Source: Dendrocalamus latiflorus (Eukaryota; Streptophyta; Magnoliopsida; Poales; Poaceae). From it: DNA of 64,000 nucleotides. A model generated the notes under the pieces. The model ran no database searches. It had not been told where the DNA came from and was given only the letters and a program-made list of their open reading frames with translations. This document shows positions 22,301 to 34,427 of the stretch, in pieces. The translations under genes and the position numbers were made by a program. The number at the start of each line of letters is the position of its first letter. Within the stretch, counting starts at the first letter, position 1. The stretch spans positions 12,733,014-12,797,013 of the forward strand of contig CM029632.1 of assembly GCA_017311315.1 (NCBI GenBank). Reading direction: 5' to 3'.

Positions 22301-25036
22301 TCAAATTTCTAAATAACCATTTAGTGTACGAGACATTACAACATGTAGGAGTCACTTCTCCCTTAACATAGGATCAGTGATGTTTGCACTGGATCATTTC
22401 TTTAAGCAAGTCATATTCAACAATTCCTTTTCGGGTACAGCTAATAGCTTTTAGCCCAAGTGCAAGCACTTGTGTGAATGAATCGAATGCCGATAAATCG
22501 ATAAGCCACTTCAAAACGGCGATGAAGAAGCCGTCCTGTTTGTTTGTTCGGAGGAAACTATAAGCCATAAACTGAAAAGAACAGGGCCAAACATTAACTT
22601 TTTACCGTACCAAGCACCTTTGTAGAAGACTATTTAGTTCATTACCACACTTTGGCACACCTAGATACCTAGTTGTGGCAAAGTGTGGCATACTACACCC
22701 TTTTCTCCGCCAAATGTTAGGTGGTGGCCACGAAAGGTCAAACTCAGCTAAAAATAGTTCCTAACTAGAATGTAGCAAAGTGTGGCAACAAACCAAAAAG
22801 GCCCAGCTGCCAGCATACATGACAACCAAATTAAAGGGAGAAATCTGCGTGCATAATCCACAATTCCCATTCTCATAAATACCCTTATAAGTGATTTCCA
22901 GCTCTTTTTTTTAAGCTTGAATAACTGAGAACAATGATGTGTATATGCATCATTTTCTTCTTGCAAGAGTGTCAGATTCAATAAATGTGGTGCATAGCAA
23001 AGCTAAAACAGTCCAATGCTTACCTGAGCTTCAGCTTGCAAATGCTTGCACATGATTTTCCAGTAAAGAGCAACTTCAGCATCCATGAGGTGAATATTGG
23101 AAACTTGTTCTGCTGAAAATATAGTGCAGATGATGATATCAACCAGCAGAGGAAGATAATTGATACTTCTGGTATACACTATTCTTAAACAAATCAGGTT
23201 GAGAAAAAACACAGTTTGGTCTAGTTTGGTATGCTGCTTTGATGCTTTCATTATTATGTTTAGGTTTACTTATTTCATAAAAGTCAACTGCATGCGCCAT
23301 CATCAGAGATTCAGGTTTCACCATGAACATAATTTAAAATTAAAAGAAATCTGCAAACATTAAACTGTACAAGAAAAAGGGTCATGTTTTCTTCAGATTT
23401 ACCTTCACCCTCAGTATTTGCAGTGAAATACTGCCTAATAGTCTGCCCATCTTGCACTCGCACCACGCCATCTTTCAGAAGCACCCCCATCACAGATTCT
23501 CCAACTGACTCATAAGTCTCGACATCAAGAAACCTGAGAAGGGAGATGACATCTCCACCACAATACTTTACAAGCCACTCATCCTTCAGCATCTTCAAGC
23601 ATTCGTTGTTTACTGATTCAGACCTATCGGAGAGCCCCCTGTGAAGGAGAGTTGTCCTCTGCTTGATGCTGAACAAAAAATAAACCATCGATTCAGTCAC
23701 ATGGTAAAGCTGCGCATTTCACACATATGCATTGGCTTTGGTCATTTATACTTCCAACAGATAGAACTACTCACCTAAGACTTTGTAGGGGAAATTTAGT
23801 TGAAAGCACACAATATGCTGCTCTTCTAACCGATTCACTCATGTCAAGCGTTGATGCAATTACTGTCTCCAATGTAGCATTTGCAGGTGGAAGAGACAAA
23901 ATTATTGTCTTCCGGACCTCCTTCACAAATGAAACAAGGCCTAAATCAGACAATCATATGCAGCAACAACAAATCCATCATTCATATTAGGGCTGTTAAA
24001 ATGATCTGACATACAGTGTTTTGTTCCTTTTCTAGGGTCTCAAGAAAGAGATCAGCGATGCCACCATCCTCCCCGTCAGTCGCAAAACGAGACAATGCAC
24101 GCACAGCGAAAACACGAATTGCAGGGATTTTATCCTGAACCCGAACCTTCATGCTATCAATCACTTCATCCCAAACCTCATCACTCACCTCAGCGTCATC
24201 CGGCAACCGCATTATAATCTACAAGGAATGAAGAATTGCAAATGTTAGCAGTAAGCAATACAAGTGGAAATGGTCCTCTCGACACGAGCTGAATTAATAA
24301 CTGCTCGAATTACAAACTTCTTGGCAACCAAATTGAAAAGCCCCAAGAAACAACAAAATTACCTCAAATAAAATTGCAGGTATAACTAGACCCAAAAAAA
24401 TATTTCCGAGAGGGAGGCTGCAAGCATCAAAGGATTTTTAACTCCTTGACTAGGTTTTCTTGGAGCACATTCATACAACCAGGCCAAGCTTACGCTCAGA
24501 TAAAGAATAATAGAACTGATCACAAACCAACCTTGCCTGTAACAATTATACTAGTTTCTCAAGTACTCACCAAACCTAAAGTTAGCTAAAACAAATACTC
24601 GTGTCTAGAATTGACTGTAAATCTTGAATTGACCCAAGACTTTTCACAAATTTCACCTACTCACCTCAGAGATGATTTGGCAGGCGCGGAAGCGCGCGGG
24701 GCGGTGCGCAGCGGCGGAGGCGGCGAGGAGGAATCGGAGGAACCCCTCGAGGAACCCGTCGCCGCCCCCGGCCGCGGAGGCGGAGGCGAACGCGGCGGCG
24801 AAGCGGGCGGCGCGGTCGGAGGCGGCTGAGCGGCGGAGGAGGTCGAAGAGCGGGGTGAGCGCGGCGCAGAAGGCGGGGAGGAAGCGGCCGCCGGAGGAGG
24901 AGCGGAGCGCCGCGAGCTCCCGGAGCTTGCGCGGGTGCACGGCAAGCGAGGCGCAGCACTCGTCCAGCACGCGCGCCACCTCGCCCACGACGCGCCTCGT
25001 CTCGTCGGCGCCGGTCACGGCCGCGGCGGGCGCCAT
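19327..25036 (-). CDS. CAP-G: Condensin complex subunit 3 (CAP-G), complete 13-exon gene
   Basis: Exons: 25036-24665, 24218-24015, 23920-23775, 23668-23403, 23109-23024, 22025-21878, 21773-21334, 21262-21230, 21182-20668, 20592-20532, 20430-20158, 19995-19683 and 19628-19327. Together they make 3159 bases, 1052 aa plus stop, with all phases consistent, close to the ~1000-aa family size. CAP-G is the HEAT-repeat subunit of condensin I that binds DNA with CAP-H and compacts mitotic chromosomes. HEAT repeats fill residues 1-530. The Cnd3 C-terminal domain spans about 540-850, with the QRAALRCLCLFGLLE and SAMACKALIDLV blocks. The last 100 residues are low-complexity, with an acidic SSSDDSDAEGEEE patch and an SDSEPDD end. 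Exon 8 is only 33 bases. The intron after exon 10 has a GC donor (GCAAGT); the rest are GT-AG. The first exon is extremely GC-rich, as in many grass genes. Confidence 0.96.
22440..22590. repeat. MITE-like fragment in a CAP-G intron
   Basis: Shares 'tgtgaatgaatcgaa', 'gccgataa', 'cggcgatgaagaagccg', 'tgtttgttcgg' and 'ctataagccataaactgaaaagaacagggcc' with the fragment 18478-18660 downstream of ALY. It lies in the intron between exons 5 and 6. Confidence 0.7.
22605..22810. repeat. Tourist-like MITE relic in a CAP-G intron
   Basis: Contains repeated 'ggcaaagtgtggca' and ends 'gtggcaacaaaccaaaaaggccc'. It resembles MITE family C (52525-52775 and 55318-55575) but is diverged and incomplete. Confidence 0.55.
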
Positions 25037-25200
25037 GGTGCGGGGAGGGGAGGAGGTGGGGTGCGGTTTGGGACTTGGGAGGAGAGATTTGAATTGCGGA
25101 GAGGGAAACGAAATTTGGAGCGGGCAGACGCGAGGCGCATCGCCTTTTAACCCTTTGTCGTGAAGGTCGACGTCGGCTGCGTTTTACAAGTGGGTCATAC
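25037..25200 (-). promoter_or_regulatory. CAP-G 5' UTR and proximal promoter
   Basis: A GC-rich stretch upstream of the ATG with 'ggggaggagg' and 'gcgggcagacgcgaggcg', ending near 25150. No TATA box is evident. A promoter with TTTGAA/GCGGG-like E2F sites would fit a mitotic gene, but I do not see a convincing one. Confidence 0.4.
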
Positions 25201-26216
25201 TTTCTCTCTGTATAGGCCGAAACCAGGCCCAATATGGCCCAAACAACAGTGCATGATACTGTTCTCTCTCTTTAAGTCCTCACCAAGATACAAAAGCAAA
25301 AAAATGGGCTTCTCTCTCATTTTGTGCTCCGATGTGGTGCTCCAGATACGACGTCGTGTCCGTGCTGATTCAACGACGTGAACAAGATCCCATTCAAACA
25401 CAGGCCGTAGTGCCTAGCTTACATGCGAGTATCTGTTAATGGCAGTGATTCATCTGTCCTCTCAACTTTCTTTATATCTTCCTAAAAATCTCTAAAAATT
25501 AAAAAAAGCAATCTACCAGTTGCGTGGCAGAACCGAGATTGAGAAGGCACGACACGGCCGAACATGGAGTCGGAACCGACGACGTGGGTCGGGCAGGGGC
25601 AATCCTAACATATCAATTTGACATGCTGGGACAATATGAATTTTTTTTGTCCGTAGTAAGGCACAAGCACAAAATCTCTAACAAAAAAGGAAAAGCAATC
25701 TACTAAAAATACAAATTCCACGGCCCTAAAAATTACCAAACAAGAAAAAAATAACATAGCTCTGCCGGGTGCGAGACAGAGCCAAGGACGCAGAGGCATG
25801 ACGCGGCCGAGCGTGTGGGCCGGATAGGCGGATCCCAATAATATCTACTCAACGTACTAAGATAATACGATTTTTTTATTTATAGCAAAGCACGGACATT
25901 CAACTAGTGCTACTTAAAATAAATTTATTGATGATGGTGGTTCATTCACCTTAACCTCACCCACTTCCCTTTCATCGCCCCTCCCTCCTAATCGACATGC
26001 TGACATGTGAGCCATACATGTCAGCCTGTTCCAATTCCACTTTAAAAAAATTCTAACAAAAAATAGAAAAAAATAGTCTTTCAACGGACAAATGCAGTCT
26101 CTCTAAAAAATTTCTAACAAGGAAAAAACATAAAATGCCAAAACTCTACTGGACGTGTGGAGGAGCCAAGGGCAGGTTGGACAAATAAATTTATTTAAGA
26201 TTTACTTGGCAACTAA
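25201..26216. other. Intergenic DNA with Helitron-like 3' ends
   Basis: Two related blocks (25510-25720 and 25735-25905) share 'ctctaacaaaaaaggaaaaagcaatcta' type words and a GC-rich core of 'ggcacgac(a/g)cggccga'. The second ends 'gcaaagcacggacattcaactagt', which resembles the CTAGT termini of plant Helitrons. A similar 'ccaaagtacggacattagt' occurs at about 27500. No genes are seen. Confidence 0.45.
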
Positions 26217-26500
26217 GAGCATCTCCAAGAGATGCTCTTTCTCACCCCCTATCTTAAAATATTGGGTATGAAAACTAAAAACAAACTCCAACAGATACTC
26301 TAAAACACACCCAATAATTTTGGTACTCTAAAATTAAGGTGGATCACCATCAAATATACAGTGCCTAGATAGTAATTTTAGGGATCCAAGTTTAGAGGAG
26401 CTGCTGAAGGAGGGGAAAGATTTAGAGGACAATTTTTTTAGGAAGACTCCTAATATGAGATTTTAGAGGATAAAATATTAAGCCTCTCTTGAAGATGCTC
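26217..26500. mobile_element. Tourist-like MITE, 284 bp, TSD TAA
   Basis: Terminal repeats GAGCATCTCCAAGAG and CTCTTGAAGATGCTC, flanked by TAA on both sides (26214-26216 and 26501-26503). A 3-bp TWA duplication is typical of PIF/Harbinger-derived Tourist elements. Non-coding. Confidence 0.88.
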
Positions 26501-26503
26501 TAA

Positions 26504-27900
26504 CGCGGACTCGGATTTCTACTGCAATGTTGCGCATCTTCCGTGAAACTAGTAGTTGTATCGGAAACAGGTGAGGCATCCGAGTGGAAGCGGATCTTTT
26601 ACACGCATGGGCATATATATGCCCCCATCATATCCACCGCTGGCTTCATTTTGAGATTCGCACCCATATTTGGGGCCCAAGAGAAATATATGGTTGAAAT
26701 ACGTATTGTGTATTTATGCACCTCCCTCCCTCTCCTTTCTCTCTTTCTCCCTCCACTGCCGGCGTCCAACTGGAAAGCCGAGTAGCCACGTCGTCCTCCA
26801 CCTTGCTACGAGCCGCGTTGAGCCGCCGAACCTAGGCATCCCTGAACTGCGCGGGCTCACGGCAAGCCATTAGTAGGCCTGAGGTGGTGTGGGCTATAAG
26901 GAAGAGCAAAGTTAGCACGAGCTCACGGTGGGAAGGAGGCGGCGAGGGATTGGGCGCAGCAGCTGGTGCAGAGAGGAGGCAGCACGGTGGCGGTGACGCA
27001 GGTCTCACCTCGCCAGAGAGAGAGGAGAGAGAGGGGTAGCAATCTGCCCTACGGAGATTATCCCTATGGACCGAGATAGGGGCTATTCTTCCCCACGGGG
27101 CCGCGGGACCTACCAAAAACAAATATATGTTATTTTTATTTCATATATTATATATATTTAATATGATGTAGGTATTTTATCTTATATGTTTGACTAACAC
27201 TTGTATATACATATTATAATTTAAGTTTTGAAATTGTATATTGCAAAAAAATATACATAATAAATATTAATTAACAATAAAGTCATTTTAACAAATAAAA
27301 TTTTATATTTAAACTATATTTTTCAATCCCCATGGGGATACCCACATGGGACGTTTTTCCCCACGAAGCTTGGCAGGAATTGCCCTGCAGGGATTGTGGT
27401 GGGGCGGCCCCCTCCCCTGGTCATCCCCACCCCGTTGCCATCAACAACCCAATCTCAATTATGTCAACGTACAGTAGTAATATGGCATTTTTTATGCATA
27501 CCAAAGTACGGACATTAGTTACATATATATAGGACGCTGAAATGAGGTACCATGGTGTCTGGGCACCAAACCTCTCTGCCTTTGGATTGCTTTTAGATGC
27601 GTGCAAATGTAATGATATATAATATATCAGGTAAACTCGTTAACATTCATTAATTCAAAAATGCATCAATTTGGAAAAGATATTATTGATTTAGCATACT
27701 GAATCAATCATGGAGGGAAAGTCTCAATTATGGAGTCTAGGCACCATGGTGCCCCTGTTATTTATACTATATATACACACACATACACACACACTAATCA
27801 GTGGCTACGCGTAGAATAAGCGCGCAGTTGGAATGTTGTGGTTAGCCATAGTTATAAAATTTGAGTACCATGACATGGAAGGTGTCATTGGTGTTGGTTA
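26504..27900. other. Intergenic repeats, including a 'gggg/cccc' bordered AT-rich block
   Basis: Bases 27035-27120 (…'ttccccacggggccgcggga') and 27320-27440 ('ccccatggggataccc' … 'ggtcatccccacccc') border an AT-rich core and look like the arms of a degenerate repeat element. A GC-rich stretch at 26830-27030 gives open frames with no recognisable protein. No gene is supported. Confidence 0.45.
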
Positions 27901-29049
27901 TATAAAATTGGTTTTCACTTGGGCAAATGATCATAAAAGGGGGTGCAGTTCGCACATTGGGACGTGGATGTTTCGCCTGAGTAATGTCTAAGGACTTAAC
28001 TTTTGTGCTCTATTGATCTGAGCCTTACCGTGCAACCACATGTCTAGTATGGGATGGACCTAGCTGATTAATTTGTGATGTTTCAATTTCGGTTCCATCG
28101 TTGAGATGATTGTGGTGTGGTCGTAGCCATGGATCCACATTGGCGCAAGAGGGGGCTGGGATAGCGAAACCTTAGCGTGGTGAAACTGGGTTGAGATTAA
28201 GCATTGTAAAGGCCTTGTCACGATATCTCCGCCGCACACCAAAGGAAGTGTGTTAATCTAGTGGTAATATGAGATAATCATGTCTTGTGGGTAAAACTGT
28301 ACAACCTCTGCAGAGTGTAAAACTGTTCGAATAGCCGTGTCCCTGGTTATGGACAATGCTCGGCGATTTCACACAAGGGGTACAGTTTTCATAAAAAAAC
28401 TTAGTGGGATCAAGTTGGGAAGTGAATGGTAATTCACTGGTGGTTCATTACGTGAATAGTAGTTCATGGGTGGTTCATTAGAGTGAATAGTCAGTTCACT
28501 TGTGGTTACTCTCAATTCCTTTTATTATTTACTTATTAATCATTTTCAAAGTTCGCTTTTAACCTATTTATTGTATTTACTTTAAATTATTGTTTTTTGC
28601 AAAATTAACCTTTCAGCCATCTTTTGGTAAGCTCTGCATACTATATTGCATCTTTGTTACAAATGACTAGCTGAGTACTCTATGTACTCACGGCTTTATC
28701 CACATTTGCTCAGTTGAGGAAGAAGGATCATATCAGTAGGAAGTACCAGAAGGAGGGTACTTTGACGACTTCACGGATTAGGACTTTGTTCCCCAGTCAA
28801 TTGCCTATGGGCATGTCGAGTGGCTACTACGCTTATTTCTATTTTCCGCTATAAGTTTCTTAAGCCATTTAGGCTATTATCTGTAAGCTTGGCCATAAGG
28901 TCGCAACTCTGATAAATAATAACATTTGAGTCTTTTCTTAGTAAATCATGATATGATCGATATTTCATTTTTGTTTTCACTTTGTGCACTAGCGTGATCC
29001 TAGACTAGTGTAGAATATACAGGAGAGTTCGGATTTGCATATTCAGGTC
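27900..29049 (+). repeat. 3' part of the 5' LTR of a decayed gypsy element
   Basis: Homologous to the reverse complement of the solo LTRs at 30514-35708 and 41831-45318. The shared blocks are 'gcattgtaaaggccttgtc', 'ccgcacacc(a/t)aaggaagtgtgt', 'tcatgtcttgtgggtaaa' and 'gtacaacctctgcagagtgt', ending 'gcatattcaggtctcgatag'. The GC-rich 5' part of the LTR is missing, so the element is truncated on the left. Confidence 0.82.
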
Positions 29050-29066
29050 TCGATAGTGGCGGTAAC
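29050..29066 (+). promoter_or_regulatory. Degenerate primer-binding site of the gypsy element
   Basis: TGGCGGTAACAGAGCC follows the LTR end and is a damaged form of the initiator tRNA-Met type site TGGTATCAGAGCC. Confidence 0.6.
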
Positions 29067-32000
29067 AGAGCCATATGATTGTAGGACGAAGCCCTAGTTA
29101 GAATGACCGAATTAGAAAAATTTCAAAACCTGTTTCCAAGGATTTCATCAAGAGGCACCATATGCCTATATTTTTGTTAAAAAAATATTTTAATAGTTCA
29201 ATCACCCAGAGGTGATATGGAAGCCCATCTAGTAATTCCCTAGACCCAAATTCAGATTAAGGAAGTAGAATTCCTAGCTAGCCTAACAGTACTAGATTCC
29301 CAAGATCTAAATGTAATCCTAGAGATGTATTGATTATCCTAACACCAAGATCAGATCCATTGTGCCCTCATATTAGTAACCCTAGTGAACGTCCAAGGAA
29401 TTCCAGTAGAAGTCACGGCCAACCCTTCGCCTCAGAAGACCTTGACAGTGAATAGCATGAAGTGTGTTGGAGTATAAGAAGTGCCAATTGTAACGGAATA
29501 CCTAGATGTCTTCTCAGAAGAATTATGTGACATGCCACTAGATAGAGATTTGGAGTTTATCATAGAATTGGCACCTGGCACTGCTCCCATATCCAAAAAT
29601 CCATATCGCATGCCTACTAGCAAGCTGGAAGAACTGAAGAAGCAAATCAAAGAGCTTTAGGATAAAGGATTTGTGAGACCAAGCTCATCTCCTTAGGGAT
29701 CACCGATGCTATTTGTTAAGAAGAAGGATAAGAGCATGAGAATGTGTGTGTGGATTATCGTGCCCTCAACGAGGTCACCATAAAAAACAAGTATCTCTTC
29801 CTAGAACAGGTGATCTATTTGACCAACTCAAAGAAGCATGTGTGTTTCCCAAGATCGATCTGCGATCAGCATACCATCAACTAAAGATCAGACAAGAGGA
29901 TATACCTAAGAAAACCTTCTTAACTAGATATGAATTATTTGAGTTTATCGTCATATCATTTGGACTGACTAATGCACTAGCATATTTCATGAACTTGATG
30001 AACAAAAAATTCTAGAATACCTAGACAAGTTTAGGGTAGTTTCATTGACAACATCCTCATCTACTCCAAGATAGAGGAAGAACATGAAGAGCAGCTGAGA
30101 TTGATTTTGGAGAAACTTAGGGAGCATGAACTTTATGCCAAGTTCAGCAAGTGCAAAGTTTGGCTAAAGGAAGTCACTTTCCTAGGACACTTTATGTCTA
30201 CAGGAGGAGTTGATGTAGACCTATCCAAGGTAGAATCTGTTCTCCATGGAAACAGCTATCGTCCATAACTGACGTCAGAAGCTTTCTCAGATTAGTCGTT
30301 TACTACCAACAATTTATTGAAGGATTTTCTAATATTGCTTGACCACTCACTCAACTACTCAAAAGAGAAAAGAAATTCACTTGGACTGAGAGTTGTGAAA
30401 AGGGTTTTCAAGAATTAAAGAAGAGATTAACTTCTGCCCTAGTGCTAGTATTGCAAGATATCAGGAAGAACTTTGACATTTACTGTGATGCATCTAGACA
30501 AGGACTCAAATGTTGTCGGGACCCCGGATTTCCAAACCCGGACCCTCTGTGTATTACCGCACTAGTCCCATATCAAAGCTAGTGCACACAGTTAAACAGA
30601 AATGATTCATAACCAACAACGCATTATTACAATTATAAAGAGCACTGACCATCAGGTCTCATTATTACATTTGAGGTTTCAAGACCTCGCACACTCATAA
30701 AACACAGCGGAAGCAAGATAAATTCAGTGGAGACCCATCAATACGCCACAGGCAATTGACTGGGAAGCGCGACCTAGAACTCCTGGAACCCTTTGTCGAA
30801 TCCTCCCGCGAAGTAGTCGTAATCTCCTTCTTGGGCTTCGTATTCCTCTCAATATTATTTTTGAGTGCAACATGTGAGTACATAAAGTACTCCGCAAGTC
30901 TTGGGGAAAATGCAATAGATGCAAGGCTTGACAAAGGAAGGCTATATGGTTCTTTTGCACAAAGCAATGTTTTAATTCCAATTACTACTGATTATTTTCG
31001 AAGACGTCAATTTAATAAAGTAAATGTTTTAACAGAACTATCATTAACTTTATAGTGAAGGTTCCATCTACCAACACTAGCTAACCAATTACAATTGATC
31101 AAATTTAAATCTGCGGGTTCCATCCACCCTCTCTGGCTCCAACTGCCAGGATACCCTTCCGAGAGTTCCCTCCACTCTCGGAATACAAAAACTTAAATTT
31201 TAAAACCAAAACCAAAAATCTACCATGTGAATGCATTCCTTGCCCGCCCTTCACCGTGGGCACGGCTATTCGAATAGTTTGACACTCTGTAGAGATTGTA
31301 CAACTTTACCCCTAAGAGACAAATTATCTTAACAGTCGCCACGCTTCCTTTGGCATGAGACACAGATAAATTATCACAAAGGCTTTACCTCACTCTAGAC
31401 TAGCTAGACACCACCCGCTGAGGTTTCACCGCAGAAGGGTTAAATCTGCCCAATCCGAAGCCCCCTCTTGTGCCATATGAGTACAGTAAATCCCTGTCCC
31501 TCACTGTGAATAACCAGTAAATCCCTGGCACCCACTTTCCACTGGTGGCACCTAAACTAGACTATCATGAGTTAATCAGCTAGGACGTACCCATATAGAC
31601 TTAGGGTTGTATGGTAGTGCTCAGTCTGGACAAACACAAGCGTCGGTCCTTAGTTGACTAGGGTGGAACATACACTTTACAAGATCTCGTGCTTGCCGCA
31701 CCAACCCCAAACCAACCATCCACCCTAATCTAAACCAATTTCCACATTTTATTTTATTTTAAAAGATCAGTAGCAACTCCAATCACCACTATACTTATAA
31801 ACACAAGGTTATTATAACAAATCATAATTTTCCCCTTTTCAAGATTTCAAAGGTATTAAATAGTGTGACTAAGCATTATACTACCATTCTATTATTCACA
31901 AATAATTATAATACTCTCATTATTGAGACAAAGGAAATTCTAGGGTTACAAAGGTACATGGCATTCAACTTCAATTGAGGGCATAACAAAGTTGGATTAA

Positions 32001-32723
32001 CTAATACCTTATGATTTGAACTAATGTTTTATGTAAATAGCAATGCACATAATTTAAATAATTAAAACATTTGAAAATCATAGGTTCAAGATGATCAAAG
32101 GAGACTTGCCTTCTTGCACGCTCTCGGGGTCTTCCTACTGTGGAGCGGAGAGATCTTCGACAACGTTGGAATCTACGCGAGAAAAGACGAAGCAAACAAA
32201 GCAAATAAATACAAACAAAATTCAAATAAAATCAAAAATTCAAATAGAGGCCATATTTGGATAGATTATGATTTTAGACGAATTTAGAAATTTGAATGGC
32301 TGAATTTGGAGTTAAAATGAGAAAGTTATGCTCATTTGAAATTCTCAGTTTGAATAAATCCAGAAATTATGAAATTTCTGACAGGTGGGGCCCACTGGAG
32401 AATTTTTATTTTAATCTTTTATTTTTATGGATTAATCTCTGTGTCTATGACAGGTGGGACCCACTTGACAGTGAGCTCACTGGCCCTGCCTCTGACATGT
32501 GGGCCCCTCTGGGCTCTGGGCCCAGATGTCAGTGGAGAGCGCAGACGGGTGGGGCCCAGGCAGCAGTGGCCAGCGCAGACTGGCGGCCGCTGACGGGTGG
32601 AGCCCATCTGTCAGCGCGGAAAATAAAGAAATGGCTCAACCTCAGCGTGCGGAGCCGGGGCTCGAACGCGCGCCGAGGGAGCCAAGGGGGAGAAGGGAGA
32701 GCGGTGGTAACCAGTCGGGCGGG

Positions 32724-34427
32724 TGTAGGATCAAGGATACCGACTAGAGGGGGGTGAATAGGAGGTTTTTAAATTTTTATCGTTCACTTAATTAATTCTT
32801 TACAAGTTAATGAGACGGAAAAGTAAAGCAATTAATCCTATGCACTTCTAGACAACAATGAACAATTCTAACTCTTAAGCAAGTCAATGATCACAATAAA
32901 GTAGATAAACAAGAGCTAGCAAGAAGATGAACACAACCGATGTTTTACCGTGGTGATCGGAAACTTGCCGGTTTCCACTAGTCCACGTTGAGGTTAGCCC
33001 GGACGAATCGGACCGTTTCCACGAGTTGAGCCAAGCACCTCGATCACTAATGTAGCTCTTCCCCGCTCCGGGTAGGCGAGCTCGAACGTTCACAATTCGT
33101 CGGGGCTTCTCACAACCTTCTTGAGAAGATCACCGAACACCTCTCCACCCAATCGTCCAAGTGCCGGCAAGCACTAAGAGTAACAAACCTTGGGCTTCAC
33201 TTGAATGCAAACTAGTGCCAAATGGATTTGCAATTGAAATCTAGCACTAAATGCTCAACCACCTCACTTTGATGTGCAAAGAGAGAATTGAGGTGAAATG
33301 AATGCTTTAGGACTCAAGAAATATGCAATGAGACTCTTAAAACAATGTCCTTGTGCAGTGGTGGGGGTATTTATAGCATCCACCAACCAAACTAGCCGTT
33401 TGGCACAATTTCCCGCAAAAATCAGGATGAGCGGTACTACCGCCCTTCTGGGCCGGTACTACCGCTCCCAAATCTTCGCGTCAGAACGTCTCTGTCAGAC
33501 GTGTGCAGTGACCGTTGGATTTGGCGGCACGGTACTACCGCCGTTGACATTTGCGGTACTACCGCTCTCCGGTAGTTCCGCAAAGTCGGCGCGGTACTAC
33601 CGCTTTGGCCAAAATCCGAAGGGTCCTCAAAAATGCCGCTCTCTGGAAATAATATACCGTTTGGGCTCCGGATCAACCGGACTCCGGAATTACCGCTCTG
33701 GGTGCGGTACTACCGCTTCCTGCGGTAGTACCGACGTTGAAAATGCCGGTACTTCTGGTCTGGTTAAAATCCGAGACCAATCGGAGATGCTTTCTGGAAA
33801 AATCATACCGCTCAATCCTCCGGTTCTTCCGGGATCCGGAAGTACCGCTTAAGTATGCGGTACTACCGCTCGCAGCGGTAGTACCGATGTTGAAACGACC
33901 GGTACTTCCGTTCCGCAGAGATTCAACCGAGTTCGAGGGGTACTCTCTGGAAAAACGGTTCCGCTCCAGAAACGGAGCTACCGCGTTGCGGTACTACCGC
34001 ATTTGGGCGCGGTACTACCGCTCGCCGGTAGTACCGACGTTGAAAGATGTGGTACTACCGCTTGTCCAGACAGAACACAACCTTAATTTTTAAATTGAAT
34101 TTTCATGAATGCAAGATTCCAAAGATAATCCAAATGGCACTAGAAATATGTCTTCAAGTTACTAGCCAAGATCCCCCTTGATGGTACGATCATCTATCCT
34201 ATAATCCGGTCTTCCACCATTCTCCAAGACCGGTAAAATAAAATAGATCCTACGCTAAGTGTACATTTGCCTTGAGCCAAAATTTGGATCTTCATATGAG
34301 TTCTTTGGCTTGCATCTTGTCGCTCATGTGAGGACTAACCCTTCACATGCTCATAAAACACGTTAGTCCCATATTCATATAATTTCATTAATTACCAAAA
34401 CAATTTTTAGGGGCCTAGATGCTTTCA
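32724..34427 (-). mobile_element. 1704-bp solo LTR nested in the gypsy solo LTR
   Basis: Plus strand starts TGTAGGATCAAGG and ends GATGCTTTCA, with a perfect GCGGG duplication at 32719-32723 and 34428-34432. Read in reverse it begins TGAAAGCATC and ends near 'ccccctctagtcggtatcc', which is typical of long copia (SIRE/Maximus-like) LTR ends in grasses; orientation and family are inferred. No coding sequence. Its middle third (33420-34080) is packed with GCGGTACTACCGC-like motifs. Confidence 0.88.
33420..34075. repeat. Interspersed quasi-palindromic motif array (GCGGTACTACCGC-like)
   Basis: More than 20 occurrences of CGGTACTACCG or its complement CGGTAGTACCG, and close variants (ggtacttccg, gaagtaccgc), are irregularly spaced over 650 bases. 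Spacing is not fixed, so it is not a simple tandem array. Confidence 0.9.

Noticed and set aside
24661..25163. Plus-strand open frames across the CAP-G first exon
   Set aside because: Antisense shadows of a GC-rich exon whose minus-strand frame joins a complete conserved protein.
25870..25905. Helitron 3' end
   Set aside because: The CTAGT-type end is suggestive, but I could not find the TC start or a clear terminal hairpin, so no element is called.
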